DNA of 64,000 nt from Corylus avellana (taxonomy: Eukaryota; Streptophyta; Magnoliopsida; Fagales; Betulaceae). Below the pieces are notes generated by a model. That model saw only the letters and a program-made list of their open reading frames with translations. It was not told the origin of the DNA and made no database searches. The position numbers and the translations under genes are program-made. Positions 22,113 to 33,461 of the stretch are shown in pieces (position 1 is the stretch's first letter; every line of letters begins with the position of its first letter). Where the stretch lies: the NCBI RefSeq assembly GCF_901000735.1, contig NC_081544.1, positions 31,943,235 to 32,007,234 of the forward strand, in the 5' to 3' direction.

Positions 22113-22945
22113 TGTTAGAATAGTTTCGGAATAGATGGATCTAGCTTCTCGACACTTGCATGTGCCGATGAGGTCTCATTTCGATGCCTAAATAAGTTTA
22201 TTGAATAAAAGTTGTATATGCTCAAAAGCACAAAATTTCAATATGAGATTTATACCTGGTATATGAGCCTAGCTAACTATTTATAGGCAAAGAAGTATAG
22301 TCAAACTTAGATTAAGTCTCCTACTTCAATTCGACTTGGGATGTATAGAAGTTTGATTGGACCCGAACTCCTACGCTAATTATACTTGGAGTAGGACTGT
22401 TAGACCGGATTTGAAGAATTTGAGTTGGATTTGGATTATGCTTCTTACTCCAATTCAATAATTCAACTTGGAGTATGGAGTTTAATCAGAATTATTCGGG
22501 ATAAGACACTGTCACGTAAAATCATGGATTGAGACCTATCAATACCCTTCCTGAGATTTTGGAATAAAAATTATGTGTACCTTTCGAGTTCAAGACACCT
22601 TTGTCAAGCATATATATCCCGGGATGTGACGCGGGACTTGGATGTAGTGGATGAATCTTGGTCTCGAGATGTGCACAGTCTCGAGACTTACTTGATGTGC
22701 AATCCTGTCATGTTCTTCCGGCATGTATCTATCTCAGGAGTGACCCAATGAGTATTGTTCATGTCTTCTCAGGGTATACCCACCCCGAAAGGGACCCATT
22801 TGTATTTGGGGCTTTGAATTAACAAATCTTTGTGGGTTGGCATTGGCCCTAGCGAACTCCTACAGTGGTTCTCCAGCTCCATTTGTGGTCCAGTTAACTT
22901 AGCGGTGTTCTATCGACTTCCAACAGCGGTATGGCAAACTCCAAC
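22113..22945 (-). mobile_element. Probable solo LTR (833 bp, minus orientation)
   Basis: It starts TGTTAGAATAG and ends AACTCCAACA, so the ends are TG..CA. On the minus strand a TATA box CTATAAATAG (22278-22287) precedes an AATAAA polyadenylation signal (22197-22202) by about 80 bp, the usual U3-R order. No internal domain is attached. The 5-bp flanks (AATAT and GTGAT) do not match, so the borders are tentative. Confidence 0.5.
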
Positions 22946-23842
22946 AGTGATTAGAGTAGGAGATGCTTAAATTCAAAAAATAGTTTACAATTTTATTAAA
23001 GAAGATTTCCTTGATTAGACAAACTTTAAAAAAAAAAAAAAATTTGACAAGACTTTTTTATAAGAAATTTTCAAAATTAAAAAAATTCAATATATATACA
23101 TTGGGTCCAAACAAATTTAACCTTAAATTTGGGAGCTAGCCACACATACTTCGGTGTTGGTGGTATTTAACATAAAGTAGGTTATCCACGTCCAAAGTTG
23201 GTCGTGACGCGTAAGCGAAGGTAATGGTTTTTATTGGAGGCAGCTGTGTCTTGGCAAAGGTCGTCGCCTCTATTTGTGGCGGATTGAGGGAGTATCTTTA
23301 TGGCTGGCAGAGGACTTTGATTAAAAAGATATGGTTGGCGAGACGAGAGTCGACTCAGTTAAATTAACGGCCATTTCCAGCAGAGGCAGAGGTAGTCACG
23401 TGCTTAGCAAAAAAAATATAGTGGTTGGGGAGGTTTCTCTGTTGCTACCGACTGAAGCTACAATAATTTTTTATTTATTTTTATTTTTACCACGTTACTT
23501 CCTGAGACCAAATGATTATATACGTACGGAATTTTTCTTTCACTGACATTAATTAGCTGACAGTACTTCGTGAATAAATCAACGAGTAAAGAAAGTGGGA
23601 CCAAAAAAAAAAAAAAACTTTTATTTTATTTTATTTTATTTTTTATTTTTTTATTTTTATCTTTTTAAAGTTTCTATGCTTTCGTAATTATTCTTTTAAA
23701 ATTTAAAAATTGTGAAAAAAGTTAACAATTTTCTATATTAAATTGAAATTTTTTTAAATTTTTAAAAACAATACAAAAGTAATGAAAATTTAAAATAATA
23801 ATAATAAAACTAGAAACACGCAGTTGGGTGAGAAACATTGGT
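22946..23842. other. Unassigned noncoding DNA
   Basis: There is no recognisable gene. GC content rises at 23190-23450 without a usable frame. A TTTTA-rich run occurs at 23620-23660. Confidence 0.35.
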
Positions 23843-24119
23843 TTTGTTTGGAAAAGCCTTTTTTTTTTTTTTTTGGGGTTACTGTTCATCACAATTTTTT
23901 AAAAAAATTAACATTAAAACATTCTTATTTTTTCTCACTTTTTATATCACTTTATTTACTGTTTATTATTATTCAAATAAAAATATTAATACAAAATAAA
24001 TTTTTTTTAACTATTACATATAAGTTTTTTCACTTTTTTACACTAAACATTTTTAACTCTTTTTCCGTCAATCTACAATATCAACTCCGGTATCAAGGAA
24101 AAGGATTTGCCAAACAAAG
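23843..24119. mobile_element. Short MITE, family M1 (TTTGTTTGGMAAA ends)
   Basis: Left TTTGTTTGGAAAA and right TTTGCCAAACAAAG are inverted. The interior has the family motif of a CATCA/ATCAC stretch followed by TTTTTATTAYTATT and AAATAAAAA. At least six relatives lie in this window. Confidence 0.6.
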
Positions 24120-25529
24120 TATTTGTGACGTGGCGAGGGTCTCAAACGTAGAGGAAGTAATGCTCAGCAGATGTCGTTGAAAGCAAACGGTCGGGCAAAA
24201 GATGGAAGGTCTGAGTTAAATATACAATAATTTTGAGCAGGTGTACGTAGTGACGACCCAGCAAATTGTTGTTGAAGATCTTTCTTTGCTCTACCAACTG
24301 AGGGTACATTTTATTTATCACATCACTACCTGAGATGAATAACGTCCATGTGCAGAATTTAAACTGGAGCACAACATCTTTAAGCTGGGTCGTGTCCAAA
24401 ACCTGCCATGACATTTAAATTAAATCATATTTTGCATCTTTCTACTTCCACTCTACCACTTCTCTAACAGTACTCTACTACAGTTAGGCTCTTGTCCTGT
24501 CACCTACGGTTACTAAAGAGGGTGGGTGGTTCGGACCGCTCAAAGCCCACCTAAACCCAAAACTCTGGAGGCTGTTTGCCGTTGGTTTGAAAAAAAGAAA
24601 GTAGTATGAAACTGGAACAAGATTTTACATGTGTGAAAAAAGTTAAAGAGTGTTTAATATGAAAAAGTAAAAAATTTTGTTTGGTAATGATTTTTTTTTA
24701 TTTGAATATTAGTAAGAGGCCCAATAACTCTATCAGCCGAAAGGAAATCTGACTGACTGACTACCCTGTGAAACTTACCTCCTTCCTCTCTTTCACAAAT
24801 GTAATGTCCAGTTTTTAACTGTTCATTTAATAGGTACAATCGAAATTAAAGCTATTGTGTCGTATGATATACATGCCAAGGTCCTCATTGATCCAATATT
24901 CATTGATAATTTGATGTGATGTGATGTGTCATTTGCATGACAAGAGAGACCGAGGGTGTGTATGTTAAAGAATTTTGTTTTGATAGTGTAACAAAAATTG
25001 TTGTAAAAAAAATAAGAATTTTTTTTGTTTAAAAAAATAAAAAAGTAAGAATATTTAATAAGAAAAATTTTATTTTATCAGTAATTTTTATTTAAATAAT
25101 AATAAAAGATAATTAACGTGATAAAAAAATTTTAAAAATAAAATAAATAGTATCGAATTAAAATAGTTTAAGAAACGAGACACCGCATGTTTATGTAATG
25201 CATCACAAAGTACGTACGTTTTGTATAGCGTCTTAATTTCTTTTTTAACACATGATCAGACGTGACACATCACATCTTGTATCCTATCATGTACCGCCCG
25301 AGGTCTATTTCAAGGGGTGCTTTCAGGATAATGTTTTAGGGAAAAAGGAATAGAATTAGAGCAGTGTTTGGGAGCAGCACTTTTTCCGGAAGTGCTGTTC
25401 CTAAGTAAAAGGTAGGGCGGTAAAAATTGGTGTAGCTGGAACCCATTTAATGGATTACGTAATTGGGTGAATGCTACAGGTACACGGCAAAGAGATAGCT
25501 AAGGTACATACGTACATTACTTTTAGTCC
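24120..25529. other. Unassigned noncoding DNA with one weak M1-like MITE
   Basis: 24120-24580 has balanced composition but no gene that I recognise; the frame at 24142-24414 shows no domain. About 24955-25190 has the A/T interior of family M1 with unclear ends. Confidence 0.3.
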
Positions 25530-25537
25530 CTACCATG

Positions 25538-26379
25538 TAGGGGTGCCAAAAATACCTAAAAACCGGAAATTAGAAAATTGGAGAGTCGGTTCGGTTTTGA
25601 TTGTAGAAAAACAAAAAATTGAGGACCCCGGCTTTGGTCCTAATTTTTGGCACCCAATAAAACAAAAAAACGAACCGTGTGATATATATAAAAAATAATA
25701 TATTTTAATAACATATTCTCTCGACTCTCTCCCTTTTTTCTACATATTTTCACTATTTCCTATGCGTTCCAACTGCTGCACACCTCACATTGTTCACAAT
25801 CATTCACACCACACGTAAGTCTAGGTCTAGGGTTCACACAAGTGAAAAAAACGCAAATCTCTCTTCTTCTACTGCCGCCGCTCTCTCTCTTCTTCCACAA
25901 ACACAAATCTCTCTTCTTCTTCTAGCATCTTCTTCTACTTTGTTGGTTCTCTTACTTCCACGTCTCTCATTCTATTTGAGTATTTTCACATTTTCTGAAG
26001 AAGATGTGGTATTTTCACATTTTCTGAAGAAGAAGCGGTTGATTGAAAGGAAGAAATCATAGGTAGAAAAGTATTGCATATCATAATTTCGAGTTCTTCC
26101 AAAGAAGTATGTCAGCAACTGCAAAATCAACCCAACTTATAATATGAAGCAGATCTCTTTGGTATTTATATTTGTTTGGTTGATGAGAAAGTGTTGGAAA
26201 AAAACAATTTTCTTAAAAAACTGGATACCTAGCCCGGTAACCGAGTACAAACCAGAACCAGCCAGTAACTGGGACTCTATTCTTGGTTCCGGTTTCCCAA
26301 AACCAACAACCGAGGTACCCCGATTCCGGTCCCCGATTTTGGCCAAAAACCGAAAAATTGGACCAGGTTGACACCCCTA
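25538..26379. mobile_element. hAT-like non-autonomous element with 8-bp target duplication
   Basis: The ends are TAGGGGTGCCAA and TTGACACCCCTA. They are flanked by CTACCATG (25530-25537) and CTATCATG (26380-26387), an 8-bp direct repeat with one mismatch, the hallmark length for hAT insertions. The interior has ACCGG-rich termini and a CT-rich middle with a duplicated TATTTTCACATTTTCTGAAG (about 25980-26030). No transposase frame. It interrupts the MYB-1 unit between blocks that align to 46.0-46.3 kb. Confidence 0.75.
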
Positions 26380-26900
26380 CTATCATGTACTGGCCGAGGA
26401 TCTAACGGTAGTGGAAAATGGGAAGTAAAATATAAACAACCAGTTATACCAATTGAATGGAGCTAATGACCCCCAACGATCAAACAGAGACCGCAAACTT
26501 AGGGTTTTAGAGTGCGTTTGTTAAATGATTTTGATTTGATTTTATTCATCTCATTTTTTTTAATATTTTTTTATCTTTTACATCATATCAATAACTTTTT
26601 ATTACTATTTAAATAAAAAAAATCACAAAAAACAATTTTTTTTTTAAAAAAAAAAAATTTCATACCTAACGTTTTTACTTTTTCAAAAAAAAAATATATA
26701 CATTTTTTTTTTTTTTACATCAATCATTTTTTATTACCGTATTGGACCAACATTCTTTAACAAACACATCTTGATGCTAAAAACCAACCCACTTTTAATT
26801 AAGTACGTAGCTAGGGCAAACAAATGCGTTGAGAGTCTATTCCAATTCGGAATTACAAGACATACTTTTTACTTGTAGAAACTTCTACTTCTTATCAGAC
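26380..26900. other. Segmental-duplication markers d and e with an M1 MITE between
   Basis: 26380-26480 (CAGTTATACCAATTGAATGG) matches 46085-46210, and 26810-26860 (GCAAACAAATGCGTTGAGAG) matches about 46277-46325. Between them, 26513-26768 is a MITE with TGCGTTTGTTAAA ends (inverted at 26755-26768). These markers extend the MYB-1 unit to homology with the DNA next to UCP3. Confidence 0.6.
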
Positions 26901-27208
26901 ATCAAGAAAAAAAGATATAAACGGAATAAAACATAATATGTTAACTTTGGGGGACAAATATGTATTTTTTTAGGGATGAAAGCATAAAATATGTATATTT
27001 TATAAAGAATTGTAAAAACTTTGAGGGGACATTGGTCCCCCACCCTTACGCTTGGGTCTGCCGCTATATGTATGCCATGACAAGAGTAGGATTGGTGAGT
27101 AGATATTAGTTCAATGACGTTGTGTTTTGGATTGAGAGAACAAAATATGACATGATATATCTATAGTAGCAAATTTTGCTAAGGAAGCAGATAACTGGAA
27201 GTCAACTA

Positions 27209-27210
<2 letters not shown>

Positions 27211-27270
<60 letters not shown>
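27211..27270. repeat. Compound AT/GT microsatellite
   Basis: About 48 bp of (AT)n is followed by (GT)6. It lies in spacer between the MYB-1 and MYB-2 units. Confidence 0.95.
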
Positions 27271-27613
27271 TTCTATTTTGGTGAAACGGTTGATTCTTGA
27301 TTTCATAAGAAACATAATTGTGTTACGAAATTCACAATAAAAGGTTGAATATATAGCATGCAACAAAGGGGCCGGTAAGTAATGCGGTTTGGACTAAATG
27401 CGTTGTTGACCTTTTAAATATAAGTATACATATATAGCAGACGGAAAAATGTGTTTCACAACAATAACGGGGTTTCCTCTTGAATTTTCACCCCACCGGA
27501 ATTAATCCGACCATACCAATTCCTTTTAAGTTCCTACACAACAAAGTACGAAACATGTCCTTGTCCCCGTTTTCTGTCCGACTAAATTATTACACCGACG
27601 TTCTGACTTAGAT

Positions 27614-27835
27614 TAAGTTTGGGGTTGTGTTTAAAAAATAAAACTTTTAAGTAAAAGAAAACGTTTTTTTTGCAAAAACTTCGTTAAGCTATTTTTGGCT
27701 TTTTCAAACCCCAAAAAGCGCTTTCAACTTTTTTTTTTTTTTTTTATCAAACCGGTACTTTTTTCTTCAAACAGACTTTTGAATATTAAATACACTTTTA
27801 TATCCCTTAAACGCACATTCAAACAGGCTCTTAGA
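27614..27835. mobile_element. MITE-like element, family M2
   Basis: The ends GGTTGTGTTTAAAAAATAAA and TAAACGCACATTCAAACAGG are imperfect inverted repeats, with the AAAAAGCGCTTT-type interior seen in the two adjacent elements at 39439-39912. The surrounding 26900-27610 has no gene. Confidence 0.4.
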
Positions 27836-28060
27836 GTTACGTTGGAATAATTTTTTTATTTTAAAAAAATAATAAAAAATAAAGAAAGAAAGAGAGGTGA
27901 TTAAATTTTTGATAAGATGAGAAGAAATAATTAATCTTGAACGAGGTTAGTGATTAAATAACTCGTAATTTTGAAGTCCTACTTATTATTACATTGTGAT
28001 GCAATGCAAAATATATAACACCTAATTATCTTGCTAGTCTCAGACAATTTAACGACACTT

Positions 28061-30207
28061 TCAAAACACGTGCGAACCAGAAGATGACCAAACATTCACC
28101 AGATTGTTGACGTTGTTCCAGTAATTCTTATTACTGTCCTCAAAATCTCCACTGCAGCTTTTATCTCCATTATCCAAGTTGATCAATAAGTTCATTAAGT
28201 TGTGGTCGTCACAATTATATGCCAATGTATCGGTGAAACCTTCCATGATATTTGAGAGAGGCATGTTTTCATTCCCAGCCCTAAAAGAGTCCACAGCCCA
28301 TGCACTTTCCGTACTATTATACGTCATGTCCTGCAATCCCATTGTGTCAATATCCGATCTTTCTTTGAGTTCCGGCATTTGCGCACAGACTTCTTTGATA
28401 AACCCTCCATTGAATGATGTAGCTGAGCTTTTGGCGAAATCATGTAGTAATGTCGTCACTGTGCTTTCATTGAATGCAACAGTTTGAGTTTGGATGGGGA
28501 GCGCGTTCTCCGAAAAGTTCAACGTCGACGTTGGAGACTCGAGGTCGTCGCCGGCGATTGGGAACATGCTGCCACTCGTTGACTTCGACCATACCCCTTG
28601 CCATACTTTGAGTACGTCAAGGCATGGTGGTAGTGCGAGTTGAGCCAGGTTTTTGTTTCTGATCAGCTGAGCCGGGTGAGCCGGAGAGTTGAGTTGTGGT
28701 TGGATAGGGTTGGTAGACACAAGCTTGCACTCTCTTACCAGTCTGGCTTCGGCTTCTAGCCGCGCGCTTTCCCATTGAGCCATGTGGCTTAAATTGGCAG
28801 TGTCTTTGGAGTTGCCACCGCCGGAGCTCAGGGAATCGTTTTTGGGCTTGTGGGTCATGGGATCAATGCCCATCCTAGTTAGTCTTTTTTTGAGATGCGT
28901 GTTCCAGTAGTTCTTGATCTCGTTGTCAGTTCTTTTGGGCAAGTGAGTCGCAATAGCTGACCATCTGAAACAACAAATCATGTCAAATATTGGGAACAAG
29001 GTGCTATATAAGTATGTCGTTTTCATGGAACATTTAGGAATGAAAAAATGGCCCAGATCAAAGGTATATACGGATGGTCGTATGACTCGTATTTGTGTCG
29101 GTTATTGCACAATTCTTCGACCTTAATTTCATGCCTTCCAATTCGTTAAAGCTAAGCTTTCGAGCCCCAAGATAAATATATAGTTTTTTTTTCTAAGCAA
29201 ATAAGGGATGGGTACAAAGATTAAAACACTAAATAAATAACCGGTAACTTCTCAACAATATATCAAAAATAAAAGTTAGAAAGTACATATAAATAGTAGA
29301 CAATAGGTCATAAATGACCTGAACTTCTCGAAGGGCCACTAAAAGCGATTAAATAAGCAAAATTTAGACGTACATGAAGGTATTCCACGAGCAAGCATCG
29401 ACCCAAACATCTAAAAAGATGTCGGTAAAAGGAAGACACTGATGATTTCTGAGAAGGATCTATCGGAGAAGCAAACTAATTTTTGGAGACAAGAATCTTC
29501 ACAAACAAGTTCAAAGAAAACAACTCAAGGCAGAAATACTAATAAAAATCAGAAATAAATGGCACAGTGGTATCAACCGTATCATTGATAAATGGCAGTA
29601 TGGCACTCTCATGCAACCAGGGCGGCCCAGTAAAAATTGTGGGTCAAAAGCAAAAAAGTTAAAATAAGTATTTTTTTTTAAATTAAAAATAATAATATTC
29701 AAAAATAATTCTCCTTACCTTACCTTTTTTGATACAAACGATATTAAAATAAAAAGTGAAAAAACAAAAAAACGATGCACATAATATGTTTAGAAACGGT
29801 AAGAACTATTGACTTGTGTTCAAAGATTTACCTGTTCCCGAGAAGAGCGTGGAGCTGAATGATGGTCTGCTCTTCCTGCAAGCTAAACTTTCCTCTTTTG
29901 ATGTCTGGTCTGAGATAATTAGTCCATCTCAATCTACAGCTCTTCCCACATCTCTGCAGCCCTAAAATCCAACCAGAAAGACAAAAATGAAAAAGTTAGT
30001 GGCCTGTCGTAGAATATTTAATAATTAGGTTATCCACGACATCATTAACCACATAAGGGTTGTCGTAAACCTACCAGCCTTTGCAGGCAAGGCTCGCCAG
30101 CTTCCATGGCCATGCTTTTCGATGTAAGCAAAAAGCTTCTGGTCCTCCTCAGGGGTCCACGGCCCTTTCTTCAACCCCACCTTCTCACAGCACTGAGACC
30201 GGCGCAT
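28061..30207 (-). CDS. R2R3-MYB transcription factor MYB-2, MIXTA-like (subgroup 9)
   Basis: Exons are 30207-30075, 29961-29832 and 28964-28061 (133, 130 and 904 nt; 388 residues), all GT-AG. The MYB repeats keep the spaced W/F residues. The C-terminus carries the subgroup 9 [15 protein letters not shown] motif, then [26 protein letters not shown] and a terminal KNYWNN..NLVN block. The protein starts MRRSQCC, unlike the near-universal MGRSPCC, and has L26F in R2. It is about 90% identical to MYB-3 and more distant from MYB-1. Intron 2 is 867 bp. The gene appears intact and is probably expressed in epidermal tissue by analogy with MYB16/MYB106. Confidence 0.93.
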
Positions 30208-30237
30208 TTTGGATACTTTAGGCCTCTGAAAGTATCA

Positions 30238-30270
30238 AGAGATCGAGAGAGAGAAAGAGAGAGAGAGATC
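30238..30270. repeat. GA-rich microsatellite in the MYB-2 5' leader
   Basis: An imperfect GAGAGA tract (CT-rich in the sense strand) lies between the TATA box and the start codon. MYB-3 has a longer pure tract at the corresponding position. Confidence 0.8.
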
Positions 30271-30340
30271 GGAGAAAGAGAAAAGTCGGAATCTGAAAGA
30301 GGAAAATGTTGAGATGGATCCGGTACTGGTGAAGCAGATT

Positions 30341-30437
30341 GGTGATTGACAATTTATAGAGGATAAAGAATCGTCTGTATGAGTAAGACCACGTGCGAAA
30401 CTTTCTTATTCCCAATATTACCCTTAGCTTTATTCCT
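30341..30437 (-). promoter_or_regulatory. MYB-2 core promoter and conserved upstream block
   Basis: The TATA box TCTATAAATT (30351-30360) lies about 152 bp before the start codon and is followed by a GTCAATCACC motif. The upstream block 30389-30425 contains a G-box (CCACGTGC) joined to GAAACTTTCTTATTCC and AATATTACCCTT, shared with MYB-1 and MYB-3. Confidence 0.65.
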
Positions 30438-30631
30438 ATAACAAAGCTCACGAGCTAATTTATGTTTGTGTCATTGTGTGTTTTAATCACGTACACTATA
30501 AATTATGAATAATCACCATAAAATTATTATTATTATTATTATTTTATTATTAAAAAAAACCAAAAAAAAAAAAAGGATATCTAATGATTGGGTTTCAGTA
30601 AGTAGGTGCATTTTAAGTACTATGATATACA

Positions 30632-30913
30632 GGTTATGTTTAGCAATGGAATAGACTTAGAAAGTGGATCGGTACCCTAAGTGGATCGGTACCCTAACAG
30701 ATTTGATTAATGAGAAAAAAAAAATGTTTTGTATAAAAAAGTAAAAAAATTTGTTTTGTAATAATTTTTTTATTTAAATAGTAATAAAAACTAATTGAAT
30801 TGATGTAAAAAATAAGAATGTTGGGGTTGATTTTGAAAAGAAAAGTTAAAAATTTTTTTTGGGTTTTGGGTCATGGGTCCTCTTTCCAGTACGGCCTCTT
30901 GCCAAACATAACC
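30632..30913. mobile_element. Short MITE, family M1, with ACA flanks
   Basis: Left GGTTATGTTTAGCAA and right TTGCCAAACATAACC are inverted repeats. The trinucleotide ACA flanks both sides, a possible 3-bp target duplication. A perfect GTGGATCGGTACCCTAA duplication lies inside at 30665-30699. Confidence 0.65.
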
Positions 30914-31009
30914 ACAATTTCTTGGACCAATCCTTCTTCCCTAAAATTTGGATCCAGATGCCCTCTCGTATTCTTGATCCAGCCTTCCAATCTCTACAGA
31001 AGACCATGT

Positions 31010-31600
31010 GTCCCACTACAAAATAAATAATAAAATATTATTTAACTTTTAAAAATAAAATAATAAAAAACTAAAAAAAAAAAATGGGGGTGACCAGCCA
31101 CCCTGTAGGTGGTACCCGACCACCTCAATTGAGCCATGGGGTGGCCGAACCACCCTCAATGGCCAAACTCATTTTAATAAAATAATGGGTTTGGCCCTTG
31201 GGGTAGACGATCCACCCCCAAGGGTTGGATGGGGGTGGACGAAGCCACCCCAAAAGACCGGTTGGGGGTGGCCGAAACCACCCCAAAGGGCTGGTTGGGG
31301 GTAGTCAAAGCCACCCCCATGGCACTTGGAGATGGATCAGCCACCCCCATGGCCCATGGGGGTGGCCGAACCACCCCTAAGGGCCCAAATAAAAAATAAA
31401 ATAAAATATTTTTGGCCCTTAGGGGTGGCTGGCCTCCCCAGTTGAGTCATAGCCACCCCATAACCCTTGGGGGTGTTCGGCCACCCCCTAGTTGTTTTAT
31501 TCTTTTATGTTAGTTTTTTTTTTTTTTTTTGTTATTATTTTAAAAAAGTTAAATGATAGTTTATTATTTAATTTGTAGTGGGATACGTGGCATTTAGTAG
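31010..31600. mobile_element. Foldback element, family F3, with GC-rich CCACCCC core
   Basis: Left CATGTGTCCCACTACAAA and right TTTGTAGTGGGATACGTGG are inverted. The A/T arms enclose about 400 bp of imperfect repeats of GGGGTGGCCGAACCACCCC units (31090-31490). The GC-rich core gives spurious long frames (for example 31174-31374), which are repeat translation and not a gene. Confidence 0.65.
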
Positions 31601-31703
31601 AGTGTTGGATGAGATTGGACTGTTAGGATTAAGCATATGAGAGTCTCATATTCTCCCACCAATTGGAGGGGATCCGGACTCCTAAATTTTTACCTGTTTG
31701 TAA

Positions 31704-31912
31704 TTTAGTAGTGTTATGTACCATCTTTTTATCATCCTAAAGCTGATGTGGCTTTCAAAATTACTATTAATTTTTATCATCCTAAAGCTGATGTAGCTTT
31801 TAAAATTACTATTAAATTTTAGATGAATCATACTTGAATTTTGATCAAATGATGATTTTGAAAACCACATTAGCTTTAAAAGGATAAAAAGATGGTTCAT
31901 AACATTACTTTT
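31704..31912. mobile_element. Short inverted-repeat MITE
   Basis: Left GTTATGTACCATCTTTTTAT and right ATAAAAAGATGGTTCATAAC are inverted, with the arms continuing through CCTAAAGCTGATGTGGCTTT. The left arm is itself duplicated in tandem (31734-31809). Confidence 0.7.
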
Positions 31913-31990
31913 TATAATTTGTTGCACTCTTGTTGCTCTTGCTAAGGTTTCAGCAAGAGCTTTTGGTCCATTTGCCAAAGGATTGGAGTG

Positions 31991-32168
31991 GAAATGGACC
32001 AAATCGGACAAAAAATTTCAAAAAAATTTATATCATATCAATCGGTTTTTATTATTATTTAAATAAAAAAAATTAATAAAAAATAATTTTTTTTTCAATT
32101 TTTAATACAAAATATTCCCTTTTTTTTTCTTCACATTAATCAAATTTACTACTGTTTGGTCCATTTCT
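31991..32168. mobile_element. Short MITE, family M1
   Basis: The ends GAAATGGACCAAAT and GTTTGGTCCATTTC are inverted, with the family A/T interior (TATCATATCAATCGG, TTATTATTATTTAAATAAA). Confidence 0.6.
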
Positions 32169-32568
32169 TAATGTCTAATTAATACAGTTAGAGAGTCTTA
32201 AATCATTGGATTTCAAGAAAAACCATAAATATGAGTACTATTATGTCAGACGAGGGTACAGCGGGGCCCAATTGATTTGATGACTGCTTCTGCTCCCAAT
32301 AATGCCTGTCCCAACGGAATTTAGTGCTCGGTCATGTCAAACACAACCTTGTTATCCATTCTGTTCACGTATTTTTCTTTTTTTAATATAGAAAAAATGC
32401 AAAATATTCTTGAATTTTACCTCATTTGCAATAAACTTTCTTTGGTATGAAAATGTTTTGAAAAATCTATAAAATATGCATCAATAACAAATTAGCAAAT
32501 ATAGATTCTGTTAATGTACCTCGTCAAGACCAATAAAATCGCGTTACTTGTTGGTCACAATAAAAATT

Positions 32569-33461
32569 AGGTTACATATCTAATAAATTCATGAATTAAA
32601 GCGTGAAAACAAAAAATTACCTCAAAATTTATTTATTTATTTATTTTTATTCTGTGCCAATCAAAAAGGCATCATTAAGCCATTCCGTTACATTTTTTTC
32701 AAAATGTATAACGTCCGTTATTAAATCTTAAAACTTATTATTTTGCCACGTCAACTTTTTTTTACCTCACTTTAAAATATCAATTTTTACTTATCAAAAA
32801 AAAAAAAAAAACACAAACAAAAATAAAGGGGTGGCCAACAGTGAGGCTGCCACCCATGGCCACCCACAAACTTGCAGCCACTCAAGGGGTTAGGGGTGGC
32901 TTTGCGGCCACCCCAACACCCATTGGTGGCTTTGCGGCCACCCCAAACTACCCAACAGGATGGCTCGCGGCCACCTCATGGGTGTTGAACAAAAAAAGTT
33001 AATGTGACAAAATGGTGAGTTTTAAGATTTATATGGTGGTTGTTAAACAACACCATACATCACCACACTATTCATCTCATTTTTTCAAAAAAATTAACAT
33101 CAAAATATTCTCAAATTTTTATATCACATCATTCACTTTTTATTACTATTTAAATAAAAAAATAAGTACAATTAAATTTTTCACTTTTCAATATCACTTT
33201 TTTTACTTTTCTATACCAATTAGTATTTTTTTTTTTTTTTTTAAATTTTTGTTAATGTCAACAGTAACTTGAAAAATGTGTTGTTGTTTAATAAACAAAA
33301 CCTTAATAATGAACGTTAGACATTTTTAAGAAAATGTAACGGAATGACTTATAACGTCTTTTCGATTGATCCATGATGTAAAAATTAAAAAGAAAAATGT
33401 TGAGATAGTTTTTTGTTTCCACGCATGGAATAAGGGATTTATTAGATATATATTTACCCTA
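32569..33461. mobile_element. Foldback MITE, family F1, carrying a nested insertion
   Basis: The long inverted arms (left from about 32569, right to about 33461) share ATCTAATAAAT, CATTCCGTTACATTTT and AAATCTTAAAAC with their complements. The GC-rich core at 32829-32985 is built of GTGGC/GCCACCCC units. The ends resemble the element at 8156-8728. The right arm is split by another MITE. Confidence 0.7.
33032..33302. mobile_element. Nested Tourist-like MITE (family M1) inside the F1 element
   Basis: It interrupts the right arm of the F1 foldback between GATTTA and TTAATAATG, where the intact left arm predicts GATTTAATAA. That leaves a 3-bp TTA direct repeat at both junctions, as produced by PIF/Harbinger-type (Tourist) elements. 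The ends are inverted (GGTGGTTGTTAAACAACAC and GTGTTGTTGTTTAATAAAC). No coding capacity. Confidence 0.7.

Noticed and set aside
31174..31374. Open frame with proline/glycine-rich repeats
   Set aside because: It is translation of the GGGGTGGCC/CCACCCC core of a foldback element. The other strand and frames read similarly well.
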